Of a DNA stretch of 64,000 nt, positions 33,501-46,838 are shown piece after piece. A model generated the notes under the pieces. That model had not been told where the DNA came from and searched no databases. It worked only from the letters and a program-made list of their open reading frames with translations. The translations under genes and the position numbers were made by a program. This DNA comes from Narthecium ossifragum (Eukaryota > Streptophyta > Magnoliopsida > Dioscoreales > Nartheciaceae): assembly GCA_963920575.1 (NCBI GenBank), contig OY986973.1:2372041-2436040 (forward strand), written 5' to 3'. The first letter of the stretch is position 1. Each line of letters starts with the position of its first letter.

Positions 33501-36500
33501 CATCCCAATGAAATTGGCTTCTTCTCTTATTCTGTCAATGCACTTGGATTTTCCTGATGCACATTTGACAGATTGATCTAAGTGTGGCTTATCATTGAGC
33601 TGATTGATATTGTCCTTCTGATAGAATATGATGTTCTTCAAGTGCTTGTGTTATTGTTGACATAGCAATTTGAGCTGGGAAGTTACTGTACTTAATGACT
33701 CCTTTTTCTTCTGGGGCAGTTAGAACAATAGGACTTTTTTGAGAGTCGATATTGGACATGGACAGCTACCTTATAGCATTGGGAGTCGCATATGATGGAT
33801 ATTTGATGCATATGATGGTACAGTGTTTGTCAAGTGTCTTGAACATATATCACAGACCTGACATGGGGTGACTAATGAGCATTATAATGCCCAGGAGATT
33901 ATAAGCTTTTTCGTTTCCCTATGGAGATTTATTTGCATATGTAGTTGTATAATACATGTATATATTTTGCATCAAGAAACGTAATTGTTGGGGAACCTGT
34001 GAACACCAATATCAGATTAAAAATGTATCACACAGGTATAGTGTATATCGATCGATCTCAATATTCATTTTCTTCCTTTTGTGCTAAGAAAAGTTCTCTT
34101 ACATTGATATATGTGGAATGCTTCGTGCGACTACAATCAGAACTATTCTCCTATTGTTGACAAAGATCTAAACAATAGATGCTTGTTCATTAAAATAATC
34201 AGATTTCTCCCTGTTGATTGCTTTCTTTGAGTGAAAATGTGGATGAAAGGCTATGTTCATCAACATCCTTCTTGTTTGAAAGATTAGTCACAAACTCACA
34301 GGAATCTGCATGATTCACATATTGTTGATAACTCTGCTGTCTATAACCTGTGGATTGCGAGTACTGAAGTATATCTGCAGGTTTCAAAGGAGCAACGAAG
34401 CATATTACGGTAAAGTTCGAACACTTCTAATCTGATCTAGTCTTCCTTGGACCATGAATACTAATTGCTGCAGTTTTTCTAACTCCAGACTTTGAGTCAT
34501 GTAGAGAGATTTCCAAGAGAGCTATCGGTGCTGGAGGGACCACAGTCATTCTTATTCATGGCATGCTACCTTTGGTACTTCACTGTCTTCCTTTCCTCCC
34601 TCTATGGTCATTGTTCAAATTCTTATTTAGTACTTCTCTTTCAAGGCTGTTAGTCTCAAGTTTCAGACTATAAAATAAAGTGCCTCTTGATGTGACAATA
34701 ATCTACTCAGCAGAGAAATGACACATGAATCTAAAGATTGTTGTTTAACATATCTCTTTCAACCTTAGAATGATTGGAATCTATTTTATGATACATGGAG
34801 GTTTCAATCAGGCTATTAAATGTGGCATGCCTAGTTGTGGACCATTCTGAAAAAAACTTTACTTAAATTCCATCTTACCTACTCCCTTGTATATCAAATC
34901 CATATTTCTCATTCCAAAGCAACCATTATTGATCTGTTACTGTATCAGATGTTAAACTATTGAAGGTCAGGTACACGAAATAATTTCCAATGCTAACGAG
35001 ATCATTGAGGATCTTCCTCATGATTAATGAATTCTGATAAATAACCTGTTTTTCTGTTTGTTTAAGCATGAATAATAGATGAGTCACACCTGATTTCGGA
35101 CAATCCCCTGTTTTTCTCCTGGAATATGTTTGTTAGGTGAGCATCCTAACTTAAAGCCTATTTTAGGGATCTAATTTTGCAATTTATAAGTGGATTTCAA
35201 AATATTTATGTTTATAGACACTAACTACTTTTCTAAGAAATTGCTGATTATTTCGATTCGAGCTTAATTGAATATAGGAACTAATTAAATGTGCAAATAT
35301 AGTATAACCCTCCAAGCAATGGAAGATCCAGCACAGAGAGGTATTGAACTCGAACTCCATTAGTAGGAAATTAGAAAAGAACAGTCCTTTTTTATTTATT
35401 ATTTGGCCAGCCAGATATATGTTGTCCATGTCCACACTGAACCAATCGGTTCTTATGAACTACACATGAACCAATTAGTCTAACATGTCCCTTTGCGGAA
35501 TGATGAAGCCAGGTATTGAATTATTGACCTTTTGATATGATATTTATTTTACAACTCAATTCAAAGTATTAGATTATTATAGAAAAAATGAAGTTTGTGT
35601 ATTTATGGTCACACATTTTCCCAAAAAAAAAATTGTATACCAAATCTCTTTTATTTATAATTTGACATTTAAGATCGTTTTGTGTTTTTATTACAAAACA
35701 AACAATTTTGTCCAGGGATCCTTAGATAAAAGTTTGAATTTCCTACTTTTAATTAAGTATCTCGTTGTAAATGATCTGTTTTAGAACGAAAACAAAAAAT
35801 AGCTGTAAATTATAGAAATTAAAAATAAAGTGGATTTAATTGGTAAATTTTTTCATTTCTTAGCCTACAGAGAAGTGAATTTACCGAAGAAAACCACTAT
35901 AGATTGGCTAAGGTGGTTTTCAAATTGGACGGTCCAGATTGATGGATGCCGATCTGGGGGTTGATCTATCCCGGTTTATATCAACGCACGTTGGATAGTA
36001 GTGCCGACAAGTTAGATAATGACGTCAGCAACATATCCGTTTAGTATCAAATCAAATCCAGAACAGCTCATTGAAAGGAATTACCGTTAATGCTTTGGTG
36101 GATTTTGGAGACGGAGTGGGCCCCACCATCCTGTACTGCTCGCCAAGTGGTTCAAACTGCTGTTCGCTGTTCGGCACCCCCACAGCTTAAATCAATCTCC
36201 TTGTCGCCGTCCTCGGGGCCCACCATGGTGATGGTGGGAGGAGCACGAGCGTCGAACAACAGCAGCAGCTGCTTAAAATAATAGACTAATAAAGGAGAAG
36301 AAGAAGAAGAAGTGAAGAAGAAAAGATCGCGCTCATAAGAACCCTAAAAAAAGGTCTAATTTTTACGCGAAAACCCCTCCATTTTCCCAGAATTTTCCCC
36401 GGTCTTCGTTCTTCCTCGCTATGCCAGGAGTACTGGGGTCGGGGCTCCACCTTCTCTAACCACAGAGATCGCCAATCGCCACGATTAGGGTTTGGTTTGG

Positions 36501-36531
36501 GATTCCAATTGGGATTCTTGGACCATCGGCG
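33501..36531. other. 3-kb spacer between the MULE-derived gene and RPK2
   Basis: No gene recognised. It holds the 3' flank of the MULE-derived gene and AT-rich spacer. From about 36080 it is the GC-richer promoter and leader of the receptor kinase, with a GAA run (36295-36330). Confidence 0.5.
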
Positions 36532-39500
36532 ATGTACCCAGATCAATCCTCCTTGGTCGTGGCCGTCGCCGTCTTGCTCATCGTGGTCTCCACCGCGCCC
36601 GCCGCCACTGATGGGAACCAGCTCGACGGCGGCGCCGCTGACAGATCCGCTCTTCTACAGTTCAAGGCGGCGGTCGTCTCCGATCCTGGCGGTCTACTCT
36701 CTTCGTGGTCCGGCCCGGAGCACTGGTCGTGGTTCGGTGTCTTCTGCGACTCGAGATTTAGGGTTATATCGCTTAACATCTCTGGCCGTGGCGATTTCTT
36801 CGCTGCTCCTTGCCCTAAATCGGGCCCCCTCCGCCGGAGCTGCTCCGATCCGGGTAGGAGGCTCACCGGTGGTTTAAGCCCCGCGCTCGGGCGCCTCTCG
36901 GAGCTGAGAATGCTCTCTTTGCCTTTTCATGGCTTCTCCGGCGAGTTCCCAGGAGGGATATGGGGATTGAAGAACCTGGTGGTGCTTGATCTAGAGGAAA
37001 GCTCGCTTTCCGGAACACTTCCCTCTCAGTTTCCCCCCAGCCTTCAAGTTCTCAACCTCCGCTCCAACTTAATCAGAGGTCAGATCCCACCATCTCTATT
37101 AAGCTGTATCAATTTGGAAATCTTAGATCTCTTTGGCAACCAGCTCAATGGCTCTATACCTGGATTTCTCGGCAATTTCTCTAATTTGAGAAGTCTATAT
37201 CTATCCTTTAATCGTCTCGGGGGGTCAATCCCAAAAGAGATCGGTTCCAGTTGCCAGAATCTAGAGCACCTTGACCTCTCTGGAAATATCCTGGTCGGCG
37301 CCATTCCTCGTAGTTTGCGGAATTGCAGGCAGCTCCAATCTTTACTCGTGTTCTCTAATCTTTTGGACGACTCTATCCCCTCCGATCTTGGTTGGCTTCA
37401 AAAGCTTCGAGTTTTAGATGTGTCAAGAAACAGCCTGAGCGGCCCGGTGCCGCCAGAGCTTGGAAATTGCAGAGAATTGTCTGTTCTTGTTCTTGTGGAT
37501 CTGTATGACGTAAATCCTGGTGGGGATGTTTATAGCGAGGAATTCAATTATTTCCAAGGCGGACTTCCTGAGAACATTACAAGCTTGCCGAATCTTAGGA
37601 TACTTTGGGCTCCAAAGGCAATATTTGAAGGGCCGATTCCCAGAAATTGGGGTGATTGCCAAAGCTTAGAAATAGTTAATTTGGGGCAAAATATTTTCAC
37701 TGGACAGCTCCCAACAGCGTTTAGCAGCTGTGAGAATCTAAGGTTTCTTAATCTGAGCTCAAACAAGTTGACAGGTTGGCTAAGGGAGGACCTTCGGGTT
37801 CCATCCATGGATGTGTTTGATGTTAGTGATAACCAGTTATCAGGTTCAATTCCGATATTTATTGCTTGCTCAGAGTGCCATTCATTTGCATTCTCTCCGG
37901 ATGACTTGTCTGCTTCATACTCTTCATTCTTTGTGGATAGGGCACGTGTTCGAGTTTTGTTGCCTTCTTTAGGAACAGGCAATGAACACACCATTTATCA
38001 CAATTTTGGGGGAAACAATTTTTCAGGACTGCTGCCAGTGCTACCGGTTGCAAGCGAGAGATTTGGAAACCAAACTGTTTATGTGATTGTGGCTGCTGGG
38101 AACAGACTCTTAGGATCATTAAATGGCATCCTATTTGATAAGTGCAACGACTTGAATGTCTTGATTGCAAACTTCAGCAGTAATATGATATCTGGTGGAA
38201 TTCCAGCAGAAATCAGCTCCTTCTGTAGATCTCTTTTGGTTTTGGATGCAGCAAATAATCAAGTTACTGGAACTTTGCCAGAAAGTCTTGGGTTTCTGAG
38301 GAATCTTGTTGTTCTTGACTTGAGTGGCAACCGTCTTCAGGGTCAAATTCCTGAAAGTTTTGGGGAGCTCAAGGCTTTGAACTACCTCTCATTGGCCACT
38401 AACAATCTCAGTGGTCCTATTCCTGCTGGTTTGGATCAGCTGCATTCTCTTAAGGTGCTGGATCTCTCTTTCAATTCTCTTTCGGGTGAGATCTCTGGCA
38501 GTCTTGTGAACTTAAAAAACCTCACTGTTTTGTTGCTCGACCACAACAGGCTTTCTGGAAAGTTTCCTTCTGGTTTCGCTAGTTTGAACTCACTTAGTGT
38601 TTTCAATGCATCCTTCAATAATCTGTCTGGCCCATTACCTTTCGATGTCAGTATCCTGACATGTGAAGCTGTCATCGGCAACCCTCTAATCCAGCCGTGT
38701 TATGAATCTTCTCTATCCATCCCGCGAGACCTGCAAGGGCGTATTGGGGATTACCAAAGCTATCCCAGTCCACCTCCAATGAGCTCGCCTACTGGGAATT
38801 CTGGTAGTGGGTTCAGTTCCATTGAGATAGCATCAATAACATCGGCAGCTGCCATTGTTTCAGTTCTTCTCGCTCTTGTAATCCTGTATCTCTACACCAA
38901 GAAATGTGTACCGAGGTCCTTAGTTTGGTCTTCCGAAACAAGGGATGTGACAATTTTCACTGAAATTGGAGTGCCAGTGACGTATGAGAGCATTGTGCGA
39001 GCCACTGGAAATTTCAGTGGAAGCAACTGCATTGGAAGTGGAGGTTTTGGAGCAACTTACAAGGCTGAGATCTCTCCAGGAGTTCTGGTGGCTATAAAGA
39101 GACTCTCTGTAGGTCGTTTCCAGGGGCTTCAACAATTCCATGCAGAGATCAAAACGCTTGGGAGGTGGCGTCATCCCAATCTCGTGACTTTGATAGGTTA
39201 CCATGTCAGTGATTCAGAAATGTTTCTCATATATAATTACCTGCCAGGGGGTAACTTGGAAAGATTTATACATGAGAGGTCCAAAAGAGCTGTGGATTGG
39301 AGGATGCTTCACAAGATCGCATTAGACGTAGCACGTGCCCTTGCATATCTGCATGACCAATGTGTTCCCCGTATCCTTCATCGGGATGTTAAACCCAGCA
39401 ATATATTGCTGGACACTGATTTTAATGCCTACCTCTCTGACTTTGGATTGGCTAGGCTTTTGGGGAACTCAGAAACCCATGCAACTACTGGGGTGGCCGG

Positions 39501-39852
39501 AACTTTTGGATATGTTGCTCCAGAATATGCAATGACTTGCCGAGTTTCGGATAAGGCTGATGTATACAGCTACGGTGTGGTGCTATTGGAGTTGATCTCA
39601 GACAAGAAAGCCTTGGATCCCTCCTTTTCACCATATGGTAATGGGTTCAATATTGTTGCCTGGGCATGCATGCTGTTGCAGCAAGGCCGTGCTCATGAGT
39701 TCTTCATTGAGGGATTGTGGGATGTAGGACCCCACGACGATTTGGTGGAGGCCTTACATTTGGGTGTCATGTGTACTGTTGATTCGCTATCTATCAGACC
39801 GACAATGAAGCAAGTTGTCCAACGGCTGAAACAACTACAACCGCCAACTTGA
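36532..39852 (+). CDS. RPK2: LRR receptor-like kinase, RPK2/TOADSTOOL2 type
   Basis: Single intronless frame of 1106 aa, the usual RPK2 length. Signal peptide ([17 protein letters not shown]), LRR N-cap ([20 protein letters not shown]), then ~20 leucine-rich repeats. These are interrupted by a non-LRR island around residues ~430-520, as in RPK2. The transmembrane helix is at ~766-788, followed by an active-looking kinase: [13 protein letters not shown] (~834), VAIKRL with the ATP-site Lys, [14 protein letters not shown] (~948), [10 protein letters not shown] (~969), and [16 protein letters not shown]2 is a plasma-membrane receptor in CLV3/CLE peptide signalling, meristem, anther and embryo patterning. 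The ATG is the only good start after the GC-rich leader. Codons at the 5' end are GC-rich, falling towards the 3' end. Confidence 0.95.
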   Translation: MYPDQSSLVVAVAVLLIVVSTAPAATDGNQLDGGAADRSALLQFKAAVVSDPGGLLSSWSGPEHWSWFGVFCDSRFRVISLNISGRGDFFAAPCPKSGPLRRSCSDPGRRLTGGLSPALGRLSELRMLSLPFHGFSGEFPGGIWGLKNLVVLDLEESSLSGTLPSQFPPSLQVLNLRSNLIRGQIPPSLLSCINLEILDLFGNQLNGSIPGFLGNFSNLRSLYLSFNRLGGSIPKEIGSSCQNLEHLDLSGNILVGAIPRSLRNCRQLQSLLVFSNLLDDSIPSDLGWLQKLRVLDVSRNSLSGPVPPELGNCRELSVLVLVDLYDVNPGGDVYSEEFNYFQGGLPENITSLPNLRILWAPKAIFEGPIPRNWGDCQSLEIVNLGQNIFTGQLPTAFSSCENLRFLNLSSNKLTGWLREDLRVPSMDVFDVSDNQLSGSIPIFIACSECHSFAFSPDDLSASYSSFFVDRARVRVLLPSLGTGNEHTIYHNFGGNNFSGLLPVLPVASERFGNQTVYVIVAAGNRLLGSLNGILFDKCNDLNVLIANFSSNMISGGIPAEISSFCRSLLVLDAANNQVTGTLPESLGFLRNLVVLDLSGNRLQGQIPESFGELKALNYLSLATNNLSGPIPAGLDQLHSLKVLDLSFNSLSGEISGSLVNLKNLTVLLLDHNRLSGKFPSGFASLNSLSVFNASFNNLSGPLPFDVSILTCEAVIGNPLIQPCYESSLSIPRDLQGRIGDYQSYPSPPPMSSPTGNSGSGFSSIEIASITSAAAIVSVLLALVILYLYTKKCVPRSLVWSSETRDVTIFTEIGVPVTYESIVRATGNFSGSNCIGSGGFGATYKAEISPGVLVAIKRLSVGRFQGLQQFHAEIKTLGRWRHPNLVTLIGYHVSDSEMFLIYNYLPGGNLERFIHERSKRAVDWRMLHKIALDVARALAYLHDQCVPRILHRDVKPSNILLDTDFNAYLSDFGLARLLGNSETHATTGVAGTFGYVAPEYAMTCRVSDKADVYSYGVVLLELISDKKALDPSFSPYGNGFNIVAWACMLLQQGRAHEFFIEGLWDVGPHDDLVEALHLGVMCTVDSLSIRPTMKQVVQRLKQLQPPT

Positions 39853-42366
39853 TAGATCAAATATTAGCTGATTGGTGCCATATATACTTACAAAGGTGAA
39901 AAACTTGTGGTGTAGTTTGTGTCGTCCATTTAGTATTTTCCAATGTGCGTTCATTATCCATACAAAAAACTTTTTTGCTTCATAGTCTTGTTTGTGTCTC
40001 TAGGTATGTGATATTGATAAATTTGTGAATGAGGCAGACGTCAAAAGAGCAAATGATGTCGAGTTTGTTTCGTGTTTTGTTTGTTCTCTTTATTCCCCCT
40101 GCATTCATAGAATTGAGGCCTCTTTTGCTAACAAATGAGGTTATATAGCTTACTAGATCCTAAAAAAGTACCAAAGAATGTCAACTGTAGCAATTGCTTC
40201 ACTCCATGTGCGTGATTATATTAGACTTTATTCTTTAAATCTCTTCTTGAATTGCCTTTCTTTATACTAGGTATGCATGACAATGAAACATTGAGATAAC
40301 TGACAAATTCATATCAATGTAAAAGCTTTACAAGCAAGAAAAAATGTGCTCTTACTGGCATATGTGAACAAAGTTGGTAGCGTGAAACTTATCAAGTTAG
40401 TCTACTAGCCATCTGAATAAATTGGTGCATAGATTTAAGGGTAACTTTCGTTATGAACTTCCTCTTTATAAGTGCAAATTATGTTTAAAATTAGAGTGTT
40501 TTACAGCTGATGTATGAAGCGGATGGAGATATGAAAAAACTGTATTTCTTGCAATATTTTCTGATCTTTGCTAATATACATGGCATCTTGCAGTTAGCAA
40601 GGGAAGTGCCATCTTCGTTGCTGATCTCTGCTTGTGCAGTCATTGTTGCAGCTTCCGTGTCGTGAAAATGTCCTTTAGGATGTTGGAGGTACTTAACTGC
40701 TACTTTCTTATGGGCTTCCATATTATTCCTGTTTTTGTTAATGCTTGAATTTCATATATCGTTCTGGTTCATTAACGAATGTGTATGTACTTTTTCTCAG
40801 TCCTGTATATAAAGTGAGCGAGACCCAAGGATTGCAACCACTTGCTGGACTTCATATGAAACCATGAGTGAGTCCTGAACCCCTCATTATTCATTGCCAC
40901 ATGTCTGTATTAGTGAATTAGCTTGTACCTGTCTTCTGGCTATTGAGTAATGTGTCAAATTGTTCTGGCACTTTCTTATTTCTGTTGCTTCTATAATATG
41001 TCTACTAAAGAACTAAATATGTAATGATTCATGTCTGGATTGTGTTTTAAAAGTGCACCAGCAGATGGAAGCGTTCATGTCGCTGCTGGGGAATTTCTGA
41101 TCATTAAGTTCTATGCTTAGGGCCCTAAGTGAGGGTAAAGTCTTAAGTGAAAAAGGAAAACCGATCATGTTTTGAAAGGTTTGGTCTCATGTTTCTCGAT
41201 CATTTCAGTTGCCTGTTGAAGTGTTGAACAGTTAGTTTTCATCTCTAATCGAATCAAAGCATCTGGCATTACCATGTAATCAAGATTAACCTTATAGCTG
41301 AGGTTTCCCTGATTTGGTATGAACAGGAATTTTTAATTTCAGCCGCTTGTATTTCCTTGAGTGTGAACAACTCTAATCGAATCAGCATTACCACGTAATC
41401 AAGATTAACCTTATAGCTGAGGTTTCCCTGATTTGGTATGAACAAGAATTTTTAATTTCAGGCGCTTGTATTTCCTTGAGTGTGAACAACTTAGAAACTT
41501 ACTTTATTGCTATGTACTTTTGCTACAAACTTGCAGTGAATGGAAAGATTTTCTTAAGACGCTACCTCCATCTTTTTTTCCCCATCTATTATCATGTATG
41601 AAACTCTATAAATTGTGACTGATACTTGATATCTAACTCCATGGTGGACAGCAGACTGGTTAGGAATTGTTTTGTTAAAGACGTAGCTAATTTGCAAATT
41701 CTTTGAAATTTGAGACTTTTGTTTGTTATATCATTTGACTCAAGTCTTCTTGAAAAATTATTATTTGTTCATCGATGATGAAAGTTACTACTTTGCACAT
41801 GAGCTTAGGAATATCCAGCTTTATTGTCAAATCAATTTATATGGGGCATGCAACTTAACTGTCTTTATTATGCAGGTAATTAGCTGCAAGAATTTTCTCC
41901 TACGTGGCAACTGACTGAGATGTCTGAGTTGGCTTGCGACACGGTTTATCAAAATGTCGCTTGCAAGATGAACCCCATTCTTTGTACAATAAACTAATCT
42001 ACAGGAGCCGTTTAGCTGACATGAAACTTTCAGATAGTTACACTGTCCTCTGTGCAGTCCTCCATTGCTCAAGGATCTCACTAGTTTTGAGGCTCAGGGA
42101 TGTGATCTCCGAGGTGTTGCAGTTGGTTATCTGTTCTTTCAAAGAGATTGTCGTTTTTTGTATAGTTTTGTTGATACAAAGTACCTTGTATGTCAATTTT
42201 TTTCAAGCAGGGGGGGCAAAGAGGGCTCATAGTTTAGTACAAGATCCACAAAACACAGCATCTTGTAATCCAGCATGGCTTATCCTAAGATGAATTTATT
42301 CAAATTCCAGGATATCATCAGTGTATCATGCAGCTAGTTGATCTCTGCTAAAATACAGCAGCAGGC
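39853..42366. other. RPK2 3' flank and spacer
   Basis: No gene recognised; open frames here are short and without family features. It holds a ~120-bp tandem duplication (41243-41490). Confidence 0.5.
41243..41490 (+). repeat. ~125-bp tandem duplication
   Basis: Units 41243-41370 and 41371-41490 are nearly identical. They differ by an 8-base deletion (AAAGCATCTGGCATT against AGCATT) and a few substitutions, so the duplication is recent. Non-coding. Confidence 0.85.
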
Positions 42367-45300
42367 TCATATGCCATTTTCATGTGAGATCATGTATGCA
42401 ATCTTATGTAACAAGGCAGCTGCCCTCTTCTCATTCTTATTAATTGTAGTCGTCCATTCCTGGTACTGATGAAGGCTACCAGTGAAATCTGTAAACAATC
42501 CGTCGATACCGATCTTTTTTATCCAATAATCATATTCAGCATATGGGTCTTGATGGAAGTTGAAGTGCAAGAAAGAATTCTCATTCCTGTATGTGTATGG
42601 ATGTACCTGCAATTAATAGAAAATTACACTTATGTGTGTATCCTTTGCTAGAACAAGAAGAATGATGGCAATCATTATAAGCACCAACTAAGAATCCATC
42701 TTCTGCAATAAGCATAAGCACCACATCTAAATGATGCTGGTGAAGAGCAGCAAACCTGTAGATCATGAGCATGAGCTTTTGCCACGAGATCTGTAGGTGT
42801 AGTCAGGTAGTTGTTCCTAACAGGGACTATAGTGTCTTTCCACGGTCCGATGCCGACTACATACTCCTTTATATACGCAAAATAGCTGTCTGAAGTTATC
42901 TCCCAGTATGACTGCACGTTATGCAAAATAAGTTTGCTAGTATTGTGTAGGAGATCAACTGCTGACACAAAAGTAGAAGATTTTATTTTACTCCAGCGAA
43001 ATAAAGGATGACTTACATGGACATGTTTATCACTGATGTTCTAAACAAGCCAAGTTTGAGAATGTTTAAACATGCCTGCATTCAAGCCCCATATAGTAGT
43101 ATATTTCACTGTAACCAAACCCTACTACTAGTCAGATGCTTCAGCACATTTATTACTATCAGCTCATTAAGGATTGTAGGTCATATAGTGAGAACTCTTC
43201 AGCATATCACTATCTATTAACCGTTAGAAGTCTCTTGTTACTTCACTTGGGATGTTTCTAGCATCCTGTTAAATTACATCAATCGGTGGTGTAATCGCCG
43301 ATTGATGTAATTTAAGTTACATGTTGTAACACCTAGCCTTTTGGCTCAATTTCAGCAAAAAAAAAAAAAAATCCTGTTAGAGATATTCATTCAGGTAATC
43401 TAAGTTAGAGCGAAAATATTACTCAACCATGATGAGAGAATAGGTTATTCATGATCTATAATCCTATCAAACATGAACGAACAAAAGACAAAACAGATGA
43501 CTATAACTACACATAATCGACAAGATAATACCTGATTTGTGTCTTGCGTGGGAGTCGTGATATCATCAATCAACAAGATTTTCGGAGAGTCGGTCTTGTT
43601 GGAGATATAAATAAGGGAAGTTGGAGCAAAGGACTGTATAAAAACTGGTTGTTTTAGCCAATCCTTTGACAAATATGCACCCTTATAGCCATACTTCAAA
43701 AGAATCTCCACAAACTTGTCCTCAAACTTCTTTCCATTTGACCATTTTACCTGTCAAAATCAACAAATACATTTCAGAAGAATTACAATCAGATGCAAAG
43801 GATATTAGACTAAGATTAGCATGCCTAGGAGTTGAGCCCTATGATCAAGGAATTAGTGCTTCAGTCAATTAATCCATCTCATCTATTTCTTTGGAGATGT
43901 AAAGAGAGGTGAATCATGCACACAACTTATTTAGTAATTGCGCTTTGAAGAACAAAGCCAATGTAAATACATTCCTTCGGGACAGCAATAGTAGTCAATA
44001 GCTGCTCTCTCAAGTACATACATTGGATCTGCAACATTTTAGAATATGAACAGATAAAATGAAATCCATTTGTGTTGACTATTGATGGGCAAACCCTATA
44101 TTCCATGCCATAAGGAACCATGAGCTAGGAAAAGAAGCCACTTACATGCTGATTGATAAAAACTGGACTTTTTATCTCCGGGTAAATCCCAACAATTCTA
44201 TCTGCATCTAGTGCAATGGCGATATACTCTTCGAATGTGATTATCATGAACTTTCCTGCTTGGCAAAATAACATGAGAGGCATTAGATACAGCCATTCAA
44301 AAAATAATGATTTTTCTAAGGAAGAAAAAAAATCCATATTTCGGCTCCATGACTTGGAGATGAATTTTAAGAAAGAATAACCAAGATCAACAAAAGCAGC
44401 ATGAATATTAAATGGGGCTTGAAACAACTAGCTGTATGACATGACGAGTGGGTGTTTCAAAACATAGGCTCATATCTGCAAGTAGCTAGAACTGCTTTCC
44501 CTAAACTTAAAGCTTTCCTAAGTTGTAGAATGCACCAAATAAATCAACAAAAGCTATTACCTTCTTGTATTTCACTGAAGAATGCTATACGCTCTACTAG
44601 AACAATCAGAGGCAGCAAAGGGTGCTTTTGGTTTAAGAGTTCAAACTCAAGCAATTGAGATGACCCTCTACACTTCCTATAGGCTATTAAAAAGTGCAGG
44701 ATGAATAGCGAAAATGATTCTGTACAAATTACACTTTTCGTGAATAATAAAGAACATCTAAAAAATAATGATAATTTCACTGAAGAATGCTATACGCTCT
44801 ACTAGAACAATCAGAGGCAGCAAAGGGTGCTTTTGGTTTAAGAGTTCAAACTCAAGCAATTGAGATGACCCTCTACACTTCCTATAGGCTATTAAAAAGT
44901 GCAGGATGAATAGCGAAAATGATTCTGTACAAATTACACTTTTCTTGAATAATAAAGAACATCTAAAAAATAATGATAATTTCGAAAAATAATTTTTCGA
45001 ATCTCCCAACTGGCATTTATTAAATCATGATAAAAACAAGCAGTAAAATCAGACACGGGATAGAAAAAAAGAAACGGATAAACATGATTAAGCAAATACT
45101 AAATATCGCAGTGGCAAATCAGATGAAATTAATGGTCCTGAATTTTCTGTAGAGTGTAACTTGCCGTTGTACTGCTGATCTCGGAAGCTATACCTCTGCT
45201 TCACTCTTAATGATTTAAGTTCTCCAAGTGTAAAATCCACTGCAGATAAATAGAAATGGAGGAACCTGTTTAGTACATGTCAGATCCAGTTCTTAAGTCA

Positions 45301-46364
45301 TACTTCTTACAATCAGTACCATTGAAAAGCTTTAGTTGCTGGTTCTGTAACTTTATCACATATTTGGAAAACCATCAGATGCACATACCTACAAACCACC
45401 CGGTGATATGCACCCCTTGGACTTCATAAGTTCGTTTTCGATTGGCAAACTCCTTATGATCAGCAATATCAGTTGTGTCATCAAGGGTCACATCATGGAA
45501 ACAAATTAAGGCACCATCTTTGGTAGCAAGAATATCAGTTTCTATAAAGTCTGCACCTTCTTCAATAGCTCTCTGTAAGAACAGAAAGTTTCAAGCATCA
45601 CTGAAGTCCCTCCAATGTGAAATGCCAAGTAAAGAATATATCTTGTGCATAAAACCAGAAATAAAGTAGACTGCATTTAATGACCTCCTACGTTATGCAA
45701 CAAGAAAACTCCAAGAATACCAATTACCGAAGAATAACAATTGCCCAAGAATAATAATTATGCAAGAATACCAATTGCCCAAGAATACCAATTCCCCAAG
45801 AATAACAATTCCCTATTTTAAGTCATCCTTAAACAGTAGATGAACAAATCAAGACTACCTTATACTTCAGGGCCATCTGATCCTTACCATGTATGCAGCA
45901 GCTGTTTCTTCGGGGATTTCTCCATTTGATCCTCGATGAGCGATATTATACGGTCGAAACGCCTGCAAAGGTTGTTTCTCCTTCTCGCCTAATTTACTCG
46001 GCAGCGGGAAGAATGGCCTCCCGGTGGCGGTGGATCCCTCAAAGAACAATACAAGAAGGAAAGGGACGAACCCTGCCAACATATCAAGTATCCCTATTAG
46101 AAAACAACCAAAAAAAAAACCCAAAAGCTCCACCATGCTATATTTTCTCGGACTCATTCCACATATTTCAACACAAAAACGCCAGATGATCTAACAACTC
46201 AATGCCATCGAAATCTTGATTAATATTGTTGTCCATATAGATCGATACCCAAAAGACCATCTTCAAAAAGAAGAGTAGAGAGGCAAGAAAATACTGAGGA
46301 AAAAAAGAGGAGGAGATATCAAGATTTGGGAGTTGGAATTGGAGTGCTTACTGAGGGAAGCCAT
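42367..46364 (-). CDS. Glycerophosphodiester phosphodiesterase, gene A of a tandem cluster
   Basis: Eight exons on the minus strand: 46364-46352, 46072-45888, 45572-45389, 45239-45165, 44255-44146, 43750-43532, 42911-42756 and 42606-42367, giving 393 aa. A hydrophobic N-terminus (RFVPFLLVLFFEGSTA) suggests a secretory or vacuolar protein. The GDPD barrel shows IAHRGSNGEIPEETAAAY, ADFIETDILATKDGALICFHDVTLD, FEEYIAIALDADRIVGIYPE, and DGLFTDFTGS. These contain the catalytic His, the E-x-D metal ligands and the paired acidic residues. Such enzymes split glycerophosphodiesters to glycerol-3-phosphate and alcohol, helping to recycle phosphate from lipids. Intron 4 has a GC donor (G|GCAAGT) where gene B has GT. 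Introns hold a mini-retroposon, an 18-bp minisatellite and a 205-bp duplication. Confidence 0.93.
43272..43370 (+). mobile_element. 99-bp mini-retroposon with LINE-like tail and a terminal palindrome
   Basis: Flanked by a 9-bp direct repeat ATCCTGTTA (43263-43271 and 43371-43379). The 3' part reads CCTAGCCTTTTGGCTCAATT, a few bases and a 14-nt A tail, matching the ends of the LINEs at 14868 and 1182. The 5' part is a perfect inverted repeat (43272-43286 against 43298-43312, AATTACATCAATCGG). It lies in an intron of GDPD gene A, on the strand opposite to the gene. Confidence 0.75.
44571..44980. repeat. 205-bp tandem duplication in an intron of GDPD gene A
   Basis: Units 44571-44775 and 44776-44980 differ at about one base (TTTTCGTGAA against TTTTCTTGAA), so this is a very recent duplication. 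Apparent minus-strand open frames in it are by-products of the repeat. Confidence 0.95.
45711..45814. repeat. 18-bp minisatellite in an intron of GDPD gene A
   Basis: About six units of CAAGAATACCAATTGCC with variants (AATAACAATT, AATAATAATT). Confidence 0.85.
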
Positions 46365-46838
46365 ATGCTTGGTGGCAGCTGGCTTCTCTCTCGTCTCTGG
46401 TCCTTTCGTCTAGTCTCTACTCTCTTTTCTCCTCTCTTCAATTCTAATCATCTTTCTGTTAAGTTCTAACATATATAATAAAGTTCTATCGCAGCCTTTC
46501 AACAAGTCAATCATTAGAATTAAGGATAAGAGATATCATAGAATGCATACCCACGTGGGTGTACATGCCGTAAATTTGACGTGGCTGCCTAGTGGCATAG
46601 CGAGTGGCGAGCCACATCAGCCAAAGTGGGGTCCCCATAATTCTTTTTCCTTACCTATCTAAATAAATTGAAAAAAAATTAAATAATATTATTTTAATAA
46701 AATATTATTAAAATATACCTGTGAAGAAAATATTGATGAAAATATGTTTTTGATCACATCAACGTCTTTCATTTTTTTAATTCAACCAATAAAAACGTAA
46801 CTCTAAGTCACTTGAACTTACGTTTTTAACTGACCTCA
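46365..46838. promoter_or_regulatory. GDPD gene A promoter, then inverted-repeat arm
   Basis: A CT-rich leader (CTCTCTCGTCTCTGGTCC region, 46384-46440) precedes gene A. From about 46560 the sequence is spacer with CACGTGGG and the left arm (46679-46746) of an inverted repeat whose other arm is 48999-49064. Confidence 0.45.
46679..46746. repeat. Left arm of inverted repeat flanking the lectin-kinase pseudogene
   Basis: About 68 bases of AT-rich sequence ending AAAATATTGATGAAAATATG. The reverse complement of 48999-49064 matches with few differences, including the non-AT motif GAAAATATTGATG. Similar GCCACATCAGCC motifs lie outside both arms. Confidence 0.6.

Noticed and set aside
37548..37994. 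Minus-strand frame of 148 residues and others within 36.5-39.9 kb
   Set aside because: Antisense shadows of the RPK2 leucine-rich repeats, without family features.
41934..42293. 119-residue plus-strand frame after the RPK2 gene
   Set aside because: No recognisable domain, codon use like spacer, and no supporting splice structure.
44544..45009. Two near-identical minus-strand proteins (78 and 83 residues) suggesting a tandem small-gene family
   Set aside because: They arise only because a 205-bp intronic block is duplicated; no start context, no family features, and they lie in a GDPD intron.
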